18,348 nucleotides of DNA. Source: Collinsella sp. GTDB lineage: Bacteria; Actinomycetota; Coriobacteriia; Coriobacteriales; Coriobacteriaceae. The notes under the pieces were generated by a model. The model searched no databases. It saw only the letters and a list, made by a program, of their open reading frames with translations, and had not been told where the DNA came from. Below, in pieces: positions 1 to 6,333 of the stretch. The stretch lies in the NCBI GenBank assembly GCA_019419455.1, contig DXZW01000016.1, positions 1-18,348 of the forward strand, given 5' to 3'. Each line of letters starts with the position of its first letter. Position 1 is the stretch's first letter. Position numbers and translations under genes: made by a program.

Positions 1-184
1 GAAAAACCTTGATTTTCCAGTGTTTTCAAAAGTATCGTTATCTAACGTCAGCTTTAGGTGGCCCGGCGTTTGCCCCGTCAAACGGGCTTTCCATTTGCCT
101 TTCATTCTATTTGGTTTTCGCTCGCAGGCGTGGATGAGAGGCTCTCTTTAGCCTTCGAGATTGGGCTTGTATGGGTCGTATGCC

Positions 185-337
185 ACAAAATGGGCCTATC
201 TACTACGTTTGCTACCACACCCTCGACCGTGACAAAGATTATGAAATTAAAACCGCAGGTAGATGGCTTGCCAGTTTTCGGAAAAGGCGGGTATGGTCGG
301 CCCTCTCGAGTTAAACGTAGTAAATAGGCCCTTTTCT
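185..337. repeat. MITE-like element with ~25-bp terminal inverted repeats
   Basis: The left end (185-210) and the reverse complement of the right end (313-337) match at about 22 of 25 positions, with one 1-nt indel. Both carry the core TACTACGTTT preceded by GGGCCTAT. The ends face each other across about 100 bp. The interior encodes no recognisable transposase, so the element would be non-autonomous, or it could be a structured non-coding unit. No clear target-site duplication is visible, and no second copy lies in the window. Confidence 0.55.
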
Positions 338-392
338 TGGTGTGCGGTCAGCTCAATGCTAATCTCCGTGCCGGAACTGACCCAGTTGTTTG

Positions 393-463
393 TAAGTTGC
401 GGTGATATACGGACTGTTTGGCGCTTTGGAGCTTCAAAACAGTCCCTATCTCACCGCAACTTA
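393..463. repeat. Dispersed palindromic repeat, copy A
   Basis: An imperfect inverted repeat has arms at 394-419 and 437-462 that match at 24 of 26 positions around an 18-nt loop. It belongs to the same family as the elements at 1613-1679 and 9056-9122. The shared arm core is AGTTGCGGTGAtATA; the inner half of the arm (GGACTGTTT) differs from the other two copies. It lies 44 bp beyond the stop codon of the XRE-type regulator gene. No T-run follows either arm, so it does not look like a simple terminator. Confidence 0.75.
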
Positions 464-506
464 GGAGAAGGGCGGGGGCGGTTGGGTGCTGGTGGGTCGG
501 AGCGTG

Positions 507-1427
507 TTAGGCCTGTTTGCGGTGCTTCCATTGTTTGCGGCACCAGCGCATGAGCGCCTTTATGACGGGAATCGTGATGAGGATGATCCATGCAGGATGG
601 GGCTGTCCCAAACAGAGCCACATGTAGAGGAACCAAGCGATGGCGGCTGCCGGGTAGATGGCCTCGATCAGCTTAGACAGGTGGCGTCGATCGATAAAGT
701 CACCAATCGCGTAGTAGACGGGAACCAAAAAGACGAGGAAAAGCCCCATGCCCCATGTGCCGTAGACAATGCCGAGCACCAGATAGGCGAGAGTGACAAG
801 TGCGGGGAAGGGGAATTTGTTCCATGCACGTCCGACCTTGGTGTGGAAATGCTTGCCATGATGGTCGAGCTTGTCGTGTGCTTCCTTCCAGCTGGAAAAC
901 GTCTCGCCGTCGATGGTGACGGTGCCGTCGTCATTGGTACGCACGCTATGTCCATCGTCCTCAAGCGTATCGATATGCACGCCGCCCGGCCCCACATGCA
1001 CCTCTTCGCCCTTGCGCTCGTTGGTCACATGGATGCCGCTCCAACCAACATGGACTTCCTCGCCTTTATTGGGATCAATGACGTGGATACCGCGCGCGAG
1101 GGAAATATCGACAAGTGGTTTGTCACCGCAATCGGCGTGCTCGGCAGAATCCTCAGCCTCGTCAGCCACATCCGCCGTCTCGGTGTCGGCACTACCGTCC
1201 TCCGGGCCGTCGGCATCGTTGGCCGCCTCCCCATATAGCAGCTTGTCCAACGACACGCCATACAGCGCGGCGAGCGCAATGAGGTTATCGGTATCGGGTG
1301 AGGACTCGCTGCGCTCCCATTTACTAACAGCCTGGCGGCTTACGCCCAGCTGGGCAGCAAGCGCCTCCTGAGAAAGCCCGGCAGCTTTACGGCGATCGAC
1401 GAGGCGCTGTGCCATCGCAAGATCCAT
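507..1427 (-). CDS. XRE-family regulator with 18-residue repeats and C-terminal membrane segments
   Basis: The protein has 306 residues from the chosen ATG at 1427, which has AAAGGAA upstream. A frame extension to 1499 gives 24 residues with no family resemblance and was rejected. Residues 6-60 are a canonical XRE helix-turn-helix (GLSQEALAAQLGVSRQAVSKWE). Residues 67-100 are a very acidic linker. Residues 113-166 contain three units of about 18 residues; the first two begin GIHV and share KGEEVHVG, and the third is degenerate. Residues ~206-290 contain three or four hydrophobic segments, and the tail is basic (KQWKHRKQA). This suggests a DNA-binding protein tethered to the membrane, perhaps responding to an envelope signal; that role is inferred. 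Two candidate operators lie just upstream, so autoregulation is plausible. The target genes are unknown. Confidence 0.9.
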   Translation of the reverse strand: MDLAMAQRLVDRRKAAGLSQEALAAQLGVSRQAVSKWERSESSPDTDNLIALAALYGVSLDKLLYGEAANDADGPEDGSADTETADVADEAEDSAEHADCGDKPLVDISLARGIHVIDPNKGEEVHVGWSGIHVTNERKGEEVHVGPGGVHIDTLEDDGHSVRTNDDGTVTIDGETFSSWKEAHDKLDHHGKHFHTKVGRAWNKFPFPALVTLAYLVLGIVYGTWGMGLFLVFLVPVYYAIGDFIDRRHLSKLIEAIYPAAAIAWFLYMWLCLGQPHPAWIILITIPVIKALMRWCRKQWKHRKQA

Positions 1428-1476
1428 GGTGGTTCCTTTCGTTTGATGGTCGAATCGAATGAGCCGAGTATGCCGA

Positions 1477-1547
1477 GAACAACCGGTAGCGACCACCATT
1501 TCTAGTTAGAATCTGCTCAAACCCTACCGCAACTACCGGTAGCAACC
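1477..1547 (-). promoter_or_regulatory. Candidate operator pair upstream of the XRE-type gene
   Basis: Two near-identical sites read GGTTGCTACCGGTAGTTG (1530-1547) and GGTCGCTACCGGTTGTTC (1477-1494) on the minus strand. The first contains the perfect palindrome CTACCGGTAG (1533-1542). They are direct repeats with starts 53 bp apart, and both lie 50-120 bp upstream of the start codon of the minus-strand regulator. Paired palindromic sites in front of an XRE gene usually mean autoregulation. I could not place a confident -35/-10 pair. Confidence 0.5.
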
Positions 1548-1612
1548 CCTAACGACCAGCCATTTTAGGACAAATGTCAATGCAAGTAGCAGCCAAGAGC
1601 TCCCACTCAGTA

Positions 1613-1679
1613 AATTGCGGTGGAGTAGTTCCTAAATTCAGCCATTTGCGGACTAAGCAGGAACTATTTCACCGCAACT
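1613..1679. repeat. Dispersed palindromic repeat, copy B
   Basis: The arms at 1613-1632 and 1659-1679 (reverse-complemented) both follow AxTTGCGGTGxAxTAGTTCC, with three differences between them. This is the most diverged of the three copies in the window. With copy A (393-463) it brackets the XRE-type regulator gene and its operators. It lies in the intergenic space downstream of pfkA. Confidence 0.7.
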
Positions 1680-1741
1680 GAATTTCAGGTCAGGCATCCG
1701 CAGCAAGAAGACGAATAGCCTCGGCCTCCCTAGTTACCGCA

Positions 1742-1862
1742 GGAGGCCCCAGGGCTTACCTCCCAAATCTTTCCGCAGGACGGAAGGACCCCGCCGCGCG
1801 AAGCGCACGGCGGGGTCCTGACATGTCCGAGGACGATTTGGGAGGTAAGCCCTGGGGGCTCC
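1742..1862. repeat. 121-bp nested inverted-repeat structure behind pfkA
   Basis: The outer arms 1742-1769 and 1835-1862 are 28 bp long with a single mismatch. They enclose a small hairpin (TTCCG-CAGGA-CGGAA, 1771-1785), a strong GC stem (1786-1818) and a palindrome GACATGTC (1820-1827). Each outer arm can also form a local hairpin around AGCCC-tgg-GGGCT. The structure begins 23 nt after the pfkA stop codon, so it would be transcribed as the 3' end of that message. It may be an elaborate terminator, a mobile-element remnant or a structured RNA. Confidence 0.7.
1786..1818 (-). terminator. GC-rich hairpin, probable pfkA terminator core
   Basis: An 11-bp perfect stem, GGACCCCGCCG paired with CGGCGGGGTCC, closes an 11-nt loop (CGCGAAGCGCA), part of which can pair with itself. 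On the minus strand it is followed by TTCCGTCC, a poor T-run, so termination efficiency is uncertain. It lies inside the larger inverted repeat 1742-1862. Confidence 0.5.
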
Positions 1863-1885
1863 GATGGGGGCGGTTCCAGCCGAGG

Positions 1886-2965
1886 CTATTCGTCGCCGAA
1901 GCTGATGCCCAGCGCCTTGGCCTCGCGCACCAGATCACTCTGGGGGTCGACAAACTTGAGCTTGCCGGCGACATCCTCGAGCGGCATGTGGCACATTTTG
2001 CCGTCGCGCAGGGCAATCATGTAGCCAAACTCGCCACGCAGGCAGCCAAGCGCGGCCTCGACGCCGCACTGGGTCGCAAAGATGCGGTCCTGAGCGTCGG
2101 GCTGGCCACCGCGCTGCGTGTGACCGGGGATGGCGACGCGGGTCTCGCGACCGGTCTTGGCTTCGATCTCCTTGGCGATGTCGTACACGATTGACGGGCT
2201 CGTGCGCTCGGCGAGCTTCTTCTTGTACTCCTTCTTGGACAGTGCCGCGTCCTCTTTGGAGATGGCGCCCTCGGCGACGGCCACGATGGTAAAGCGGCTG
2301 CCGGTCTCCATGCGATGCTCAATGGTCTTGATGACGTTATCCATGTCGTAGGGAATCTCGGGAATCAAGATGACATCTGCGCCGCCCGCGACGCCGGCAT
2401 ACAGCGGGATCCAGCCAACCTTGTGGCCCATGATCTCGATAACGAACACGCGCCCGTGACTCGACGCGGTGGTGTGGATGTCGTCGATGCACTTGGTAGC
2501 GACGTCGATGGCGCTCGTAAAGCCAAACGTCAACTCGGTGCCCCAGGTGTCGTTATCGATGGTTTTGGGTAGGGCGATAACGTTGAGGCCCTCTTCGCGC
2601 AGGCGGTTGGCGGTCTTGGTGGATCCGTTGCCGCCCAGCATAAACAGGCAGTCGAGCTGCAGCTTGTGATAGGTGTGGACCATCGCGGGCACCTTCTCGA
2701 CGCCATCGGCTTCGGGAATGTCCAAGCGCTTGAACGGCGTGCGGCTCGTGCCCAGGATGGTGCCGCCGCGGGTGAGGATGCCGCTAAAATCGGCGGGCGT
2801 CATGACGCGGAATCTGCTGTAGATAAGGCCCTGGTAGCCGTCCTCAAAACCATAGATCTCGATAGGTTCTTCGCTATTTGTCATAAGCGTTTTGACGATG
2901 CCGCGCATAGTGGCGTTGAGCGCCTGGCAGTCGCCGCCACTGGTAAGAAGACCGATCCTAAGCAT
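1886..2965 (-). CDS. pfkA: 6-phosphofructokinase
   Basis: This 359-residue enzyme phosphorylates fructose 6-phosphate to fructose 1,6-bisphosphate in glycolysis, in the cytoplasm. The N-terminal nucleotide loop is TSGGDCQALNA (residues 8-18). The motif GGNGST (113-118) stands where most family members have GGDGS, and PKTIDND is the catalytic signature with its Asp. The G-E/N-R region PGHTQRGG near residue 280 is also typical. A Gly at the E. coli position 104 with a Lys at position 124 marks the group found in actinobacteria and clostridia, whose phosphoryl donor (ATP or PPi) is hard to predict from these residues; ATP is more likely because the Asp diagnostic of PPi enzymes is absent. The start is supported by GGAAGGA about 6 nt upstream. 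The gene stands alone, with a hairpin on each side. Confidence 0.95.
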   Translation of the reverse strand: MLRIGLLTSGGDCQALNATMRGIVKTLMTNSEEPIEIYGFEDGYQGLIYSRFRVMTPADFSGILTRGGTILGTSRTPFKRLDIPEADGVEKVPAMVHTYHKLQLDCLFMLGGNGSTKTANRLREEGLNVIALPKTIDNDTWGTELTFGFTSAIDVATKCIDDIHTTASSHGRVFVIEIMGHKVGWIPLYAGVAGGADVILIPEIPYDMDNVIKTIEHRMETGSRFTIVAVAEGAISKEDAALSKKEYKKKLAERTSPSIVYDIAKEIEAKTGRETRVAIPGHTQRGGQPDAQDRIFATQCGVEAALGCLRGEFGYMIALRDGKMCHMPLEDVAGKLKFVDPQSDLVREAKALGISFGDE

Positions 2966-2984
2966 GATGAATCCTTCCGGGCAA

Positions 2985-2993
2985 GTTATAACA
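2985..2993 (-). promoter_or_regulatory. Extended -10 element for pfkA
   Basis: The minus strand reads TGTTATAAC here, a TGn extended -10 with TATAAC. No good -35 is visible. The predicted leader would be only about 13 nt and would start at the ribosome binding site, so the true start of transcription may differ. Confidence 0.4.
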
Positions 2994-3003
2994 TGCGCAT
3001 AAG

Positions 3004-3036
3004 TTTACCCCCGCACACTGTTGACGCGGGGGTAAA
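3004..3036 (-). terminator. Hairpin between the Ntn hydrolase gene and pfkA
   Basis: An 11-bp perfect stem, TTTACCCCCGC paired with GCGGGGGTAAA, encloses an 11-nt loop. It is flanked by A/T bases, lies about 70 nt downstream of the hydrolase stop codon and sits just upstream of the pfkA -10 element. It probably ends the upstream transcript and insulates pfkA. Confidence 0.65.
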
Positions 3037-3105
3037 ACGTGTTAGCTCAAGCGTATGGAAATGTAAACAACGTCAGGCGGGCGTAAGGTTGACGGGCCTG
3101 GCTCC

Positions 3106-4191
3106 TTACAGTGCGAAGGCGTCGACGTCGCCCCAGTGGCGGCGCAGCGTAATAGCGGCGGCGGGTTCGGTATTGTCAAAGACGACCGACCATTGCGTAT
3201 TGCTGGTGATGTCTTCCGGATTGGGTTCTTGCGCTGCGGCACGCAGGGCTTCCCAGACAATCGTTTCGTCCTGGGCACCGACATGGGCGTCAAGAACATC
3301 GGCGATTGCGACGGCGCGCTCTTTACCATGGCCCAGCTCGCCATTCTTTTGGTTGGGCAGCACTTCGTAGTCATAGCAGGCGTAGAAGTTCGTAACCTGG
3401 CGTACAGGAGTCGCTTTGAAAGCGCGGTCCGGATCGCGCGGGTCCCATTCTACTACGCGCGCGTCACCGGCGGCGTCGTTGATAAAGAAGTGGTAATCGC
3501 GTCCTGCCATGGCGTGCATGTCGTAGGCGAAAAGCAGGTCGACAGCTTCTTGCGTGGTGGCGGCACGGTCGAGCACCAGACGGATGACGAGCGAGGTGTT
3601 GATGACGGGCCGTTGCGTGTCCTGGTCACAGGGCTTGGAATCCAGGGTGAGTACGGCAATGGACACGCCGCATTCGTTAACACCGTCGAGCTGGGCAAAC
3701 GGGCCCATGAGTGCCGCGGCGCGTCCGGCGACGGAGTCAAGCGGAGTGTTATCGCCCAGGTTGTTAAGGGCGGCAAGCCCGATGGAAGCATAGCCGCCGC
3801 GTGGGTGATTGCGCACCAGCAGCGCCGAGGTGTCGTCCTTAAAGTCGTAATTGCGACCGGTGCGCACGCGGCCTTCGGCATCTACGGCGACAAAAGCACT
3901 GCAGGCAAACTGGGGCGCCTGGACATGTGCCGGCACACCGGGCAGCACCTGCGCCACCACGGCATCGATGTAGGCCTGGTCGTCGCGCACGCCAGCGGCG
4001 ATGATGCGATCGAGATCGTAGTCGTAGGTGATGTCGATTGCGTACAGGTCATAGCCATCCGCGTAGCCGGTCAAGCGTTTGAGCGACGCGGCGGATTTGA
4101 TTTGCTTGTGATAAACGATACCGGTGGCAGCGGCAAGGCCGACGGCGACTCCCGCGACACCGCAGGTGATGGCAATGTTACGTGGCTTCAT
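3106..4191 (-). CDS. Membrane-anchored choloylglycine hydrolase-like (Ntn) amidase
   Basis: This 361-residue protein has a hydrophobic segment at residues ~7-27 (signal anchor or uncleaved signal peptide). A propeptide-like region to residue 96 precedes an Ntn-hydrolase domain with Cys97 as the likely nucleophile (ACSAF). Relative to bile salt hydrolase C2/R18/D21, residues Cys97, Arg113 and Asp116 keep the exact spacing (GRNYD). Asn172 (DGVNECG) and Asn268 (VTNFY) fit the oxyanion and substrate asparagines, and Arg292 fits the last catalytic Arg. The family hydrolyses linear amide bonds (conjugated bile acids, penicillin V, N-acyl amides); the substrate here cannot be read. The nucleophile must be freed by cleavage before Cys97, on the outer face if the anchor is exported. 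GAGAGGAG precedes the ATG. The gene is divergent from the aminopeptidase gene. Confidence 0.85.
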   Translation of the reverse strand: MKPRNIAITCGVAGVAVGLAAATGIVYHKQIKSAASLKRLTGYADGYDLYAIDITYDYDLDRIIAAGVRDDQAYIDAVVAQVLPGVPAHVQAPQFACSAFVAVDAEGRVRTGRNYDFKDDTSALLVRNHPRGGYASIGLAALNNLGDNTPLDSVAGRAAALMGPFAQLDGVNECGVSIAVLTLDSKPCDQDTQRPVINTSLVIRLVLDRAATTQEAVDLLFAYDMHAMAGRDYHFFINDAAGDARVVEWDPRDPDRAFKATPVRQVTNFYACYDYEVLPNQKNGELGHGKERAVAIADVLDAHVGAQDETIVWEALRAAAQEPNPEDITSNTQWSVVFDNTEPAAAITLRRHWGDVDAFAL

Positions 4192-4352
4192 GACGACTCC
4201 TCTCGTCCTGTTAGCGCAATTGTCGCAAAAGGAGCGCGGGCATGATGGCTCAACTTGGTGAGTGGCGCGGAATTAAGCACGGAATGAAGAGTGCGGCGCT
4301 GGCGTGGCGGGGTATGCTGGAGGGGATCATCAACCCAGCGAAAGGGGAGAGC

Positions 4353-5738
4353 ATGACGGATCAGGAAACGCCCGAGCGCGCGCATGTGACGGCCGATGAT
4401 ATCGAGGCCGCCAACGACCTTATCGACTTTATCGAGGCATGCCCCAGCATGTTCCATACGGCGGCGACCATTATGGCCGAGCTCGACGAGGCGGGCTTTA
4501 CCTACCTGCCCGAGAATGCGGCGTGGGACATCGAACCGGGCGGGCGTTATTACACGCAGCGCAACACCTCGAGCGTTGTTGCCTTTAAGGTGGGCGAGGA
4601 CCTGGCCGCGACGTGGGGCGAGGACGGTGTTGCCGGTGACTATCATTTTCAGCTCACGGCGTCGCACAGCGATTCGCCGACGTTTAAGGTCAAGGCCGTG
4701 CCCGAACTCGACGGCGCGGGCGAGACGCTGCGCCTGAACACCGAGGCCTACGGCGGCATGATCGACTATACCTGGTTCGACCGCCCGCTGGCGCTGGCCG
4801 GACGTGTGCTGGTGCGCGAGGGCGACCGTATTGAGAGCCGCCTGCTTGCCACCGAGCGCGAGGTCGCTATTATCCCGAGCCTTGCCATCCACATGAACCG
4901 CGGCGTTAACGAGGGCTTTGCTCCCAACCGAGCCGTCGACCTGTGCCCGCTCATCAGCGCCGGCGAGCTTAAACAGGGAGATTTTGACGCACTGATCGCT
5001 GACGAACTGGACGTTGAACCCGAGCAGATCCTAGGTCGCGATCTGTTCCTGGTCAATCGTCAGGATGCGCGCATTTGGGGCTGGGCCGACGAGTTTATCT
5101 CGACGCCCAAGCTTGACGACCTGGCCTGCGCCTATACCTCGCTGCAGGCATTTTTGGGTGCCGAGAATGCGCATGACATCTCGGTCTTCTGCTGCTTTGA
5201 TAACGAGGAGGTTGGCTCCGAGACCAAGCAGGGCGCCATGTCGACGTTCTTGGCCGACGCGCTGCGCCGCATCAACGGATCGCTGGGCTTTGACGACGAG
5301 TCGTACCATCGCGCACTTGCCGCCTCGATGCTTGTGAGCTGCGACAACGCGCATGCCGTGCATCCCAACCACGCCGAGAAGTGCGATGCCCGCAACCAGG
5401 TTGTGCTCAACGGCGGCATCGTCATCAAGGAAGCCGCCAACCAGCACTACTGCACCGATGCCTTTAGCCGCGCGGTGTTCCAGGCCATCTGTGATGACGC
5501 CGACGTACCCACACAGGCCTTCGCCAACAAGAGCGATATGGCCGGAGGCTCCACACTCGGCAACCTGTCCAATATGCAGGCGAGCATGCATGCCGTGGAC
5601 GTGGGCCTGCCGCAGCTGGCCATGCACTCAAGCTACGAGACCGGCGGCGTACGCGACGTGATGTACGCCATCCGCGCCCTCACCGCCTTCTACGAGCGCG
5701 ACCTCCATATCAACGGAGCCGAAAGCGCGGAGCTCTAA
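4353..5738 (+). CDS. M18 family zinc aminopeptidase
   Basis: This 461-residue cytosolic metallo-aminopeptidase removes N-terminal residues from peptides; M18 enzymes often prefer acidic or hydrophobic residues. The metal and catalytic residues are all present: His105 (SHSDSP), Asp255 (KLDDLA), Glu285-Glu286 (DNEEVGS), Asp331 (SCDNAHA) and His425 (MHSSYE). Length and layout fit the family, starting with the usual helix (AANDLIDFIEACPSMFHT). AAAGGGGAG lies 5 nt before this ATG. An in-frame ATG at 4242 also has a ribosome binding site (AAAAGGAG), but it would add 37 residues unlike the family, so the internal start is preferred. The gene is followed by two terminators and is probably monocistronic. 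Confidence 0.93.
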   Translation: MTDQETPERAHVTADDIEAANDLIDFIEACPSMFHTAATIMAELDEAGFTYLPENAAWDIEPGGRYYTQRNTSSVVAFKVGEDLAATWGEDGVAGDYHFQLTASHSDSPTFKVKAVPELDGAGETLRLNTEAYGGMIDYTWFDRPLALAGRVLVREGDRIESRLLATEREVAIIPSLAIHMNRGVNEGFAPNRAVDLCPLISAGELKQGDFDALIADELDVEPEQILGRDLFLVNRQDARIWGWADEFISTPKLDDLACAYTSLQAFLGAENAHDISVFCCFDNEEVGSETKQGAMSTFLADALRRINGSLGFDDESYHRALAASMLVSCDNAHAVHPNHAEKCDARNQVVLNGGIVIKEAANQHYCTDAFSRAVFQAICDDADVPTQAFANKSDMAGGSTLGNLSNMQASMHAVDVGLPQLAMHSSYETGGVRDVMYAIRALTAFYERDLHINGAESAEL

Positions 5739-5775
5739 AACCTGCCAAAGAGGGATGTTGATTTCGGCAGGTTTT
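5737..5775 (+). terminator. Rho-independent terminator of the M18 aminopeptidase gene
   Basis: A 10-bp stem, AAAACCTGCC paired with GGCAGGTTTT, starts at the stop codon and has a 19-nt loop and a T-rich end. The right arm and its flank (GGCAGGTTTTATC) recur at 8034-8045, suggesting a repeated terminator type. Confidence 0.8.
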
Positions 5776-5823
5776 ATCTGGGCGAATGCAAAGGGTGAAA
5801 CCGAGCTAGATCTGTGATATGTG

Positions 5824-5857
5824 GCCGCCGAGGTGCAGTGTGCCTCGGCGGCTTTTT
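5824..5857 (+). terminator. Second rho-independent terminator
   Basis: A 10-bp perfect stem, GCCGCCGAGG paired with CCTCGGCGGC, with a 9-nt loop is followed by TTTTT. It stands 48 nt after the first terminator and ahead of the toxin-antitoxin promoter, so it insulates that operon from read-through. Confidence 0.9.
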
Positions 5858-5898
5858 GTGTACAGAGTACGGCTAATGCTTATAAATGCTATACATGC

Positions 5899-5927
5899 TT
5901 TACGTATCTACCATAGAGTTTTATGAT
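5899..5927 (+). promoter_or_regulatory. Promoter of the toxin-antitoxin operon
   Basis: TTTACG (5899-5904) and TATGAT (5922-5927) are separated by exactly 17 bp in an unusually AT-rich stretch 26 nt upstream of the antitoxin start. The short inverted motif CATA...TATG across the -10 could be an autoregulatory site, but this is weak. Confidence 0.55.
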
Positions 5928-5952
5928 AGTTTTGAAGTATTAAGGAGGGGTC

Positions 5953-6333
5953 ATGACCACAACAGCCGCTCAGATCAACGTGCGTCTCGATGCCGATCTT
6001 AAAAGGAGTGGGGACGCCGCTCTCTCCAGGGCCGGTATGACGCCGAGCCAAGCGGTGCGTGCGCTCTGGCAACTTGCGGCATCTCTGGCTGATCGGCCCG
6101 GCGCGCTCGAGGATATCCTGCTGCCCAGTCGTGCCCGGGCGGAACAGCGCGAGCGCGAAAAGGCCGCCAAACGTAAGCTCGAGCTCATGGATCAGGGGTC
6201 GAAGCTGTTCGCTGCCGCTTGCCGTGAGTCGGGAATCGATATGGTCAGGGCTCAGCCATCGGACGACGAAGAGCTCAAACGGAATGCCTATGCGGATCGC
6301 TATGGCGAGGAGATGAGCTGGCTCTATGAGTGA
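5953..6333 (+). CDS. RelB/DinJ-like ribbon-helix-helix antitoxin
   Basis: This 126-residue protein is preceded by a strong ribosome binding site (AAGGAGGGG). The N-terminus (residues ~6-45, AQINVRLDADLKRSGDAALS followed by an alpha-helical segment) fits the ribbon-helix-helix DNA-binding fold of RelB/DinJ antitoxins. The middle (58-80, RARAEQREREKAAKRKLEL) is a highly charged helix, and the C-terminus (to WLYE) probably wraps the toxin. It overlaps the following PIN-domain gene by 8 nt, the usual translational coupling of such pairs. In this class the antitoxin represses its own promoter, alone or with the toxin. It is longer than typical DinJ (about 86 residues), so the C-terminal part may be partner-specific. 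Confidence 0.8.
   Translation: MTTTAAQINVRLDADLKRSGDAALSRAGMTPSQAVRALWQLAASLADRPGALEDILLPSRARAEQREREKAAKRKLELMDQGSKLFAAACRESGIDMVRAQPSDDEELKRNAYADRYGEEMSWLYE

Larger units (their letters stand above)
1..506. other. Non-coding, repeat-bearing stretch
   Basis: No convincing gene is visible here. The open frames lack a good ribosome binding site and resemble no family I know. The stretch holds a 153-bp inverted-repeat element (185-337) and a 71-bp palindromic repeat (393-463), described separately. Its base composition is less GC-rich than the flanking genes. The downstream minus-strand regulator gene ends at 507, so this is its 3' side. Whatever lies left of base 1 cannot be judged. Confidence 0.6.
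1428..1885. other. Intergenic region between pfkA and the regulator gene
   Basis: This 458-bp gap has no supportable gene. It contains the operator pair (1477-1547), palindromic repeat copy B (1613-1679) and the nested inverted-repeat structure (1742-1862). The segments 1548-1612 and 1680-1741 show nothing I recognise. Both flanking genes point left, so the gap should hold the end of the pfkA transcript and the promoter of the regulator. Confidence 0.6.

Noticed and set aside
58..327. Small plus-strand gene of 89 codons starting at GTG
   Set aside because: No ribosome binding site, composition unlike the real genes, and it overlaps the inverted-repeat element 185-337. It may only reflect repeat sequence.
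486..1238. 250-codon plus-strand open frame
   Set aside because: Antisense shadow of the XRE-type regulator; no ribosome binding site or family resemblance.
1428..1499. Longer N-terminus of the XRE regulator
   Set aside because: The extra 24 residues are unlike the family and overlap the promoter and operator region; the ATG at 1427 has a clear ribosome binding site.
3136..4245. 369-codon plus-strand open frame
   Set aside because: Antisense shadow of the Ntn hydrolase, which has a signal anchor, active-site residues and a ribosome binding site.
4242..4352. Upstream start for the M18 aminopeptidase
   Set aside because: It has a ribosome binding site but adds 37 residues not expected for the family. 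The ATG at 4353 also has a good site and begins at the usual family N-terminus. Not fully excluded.
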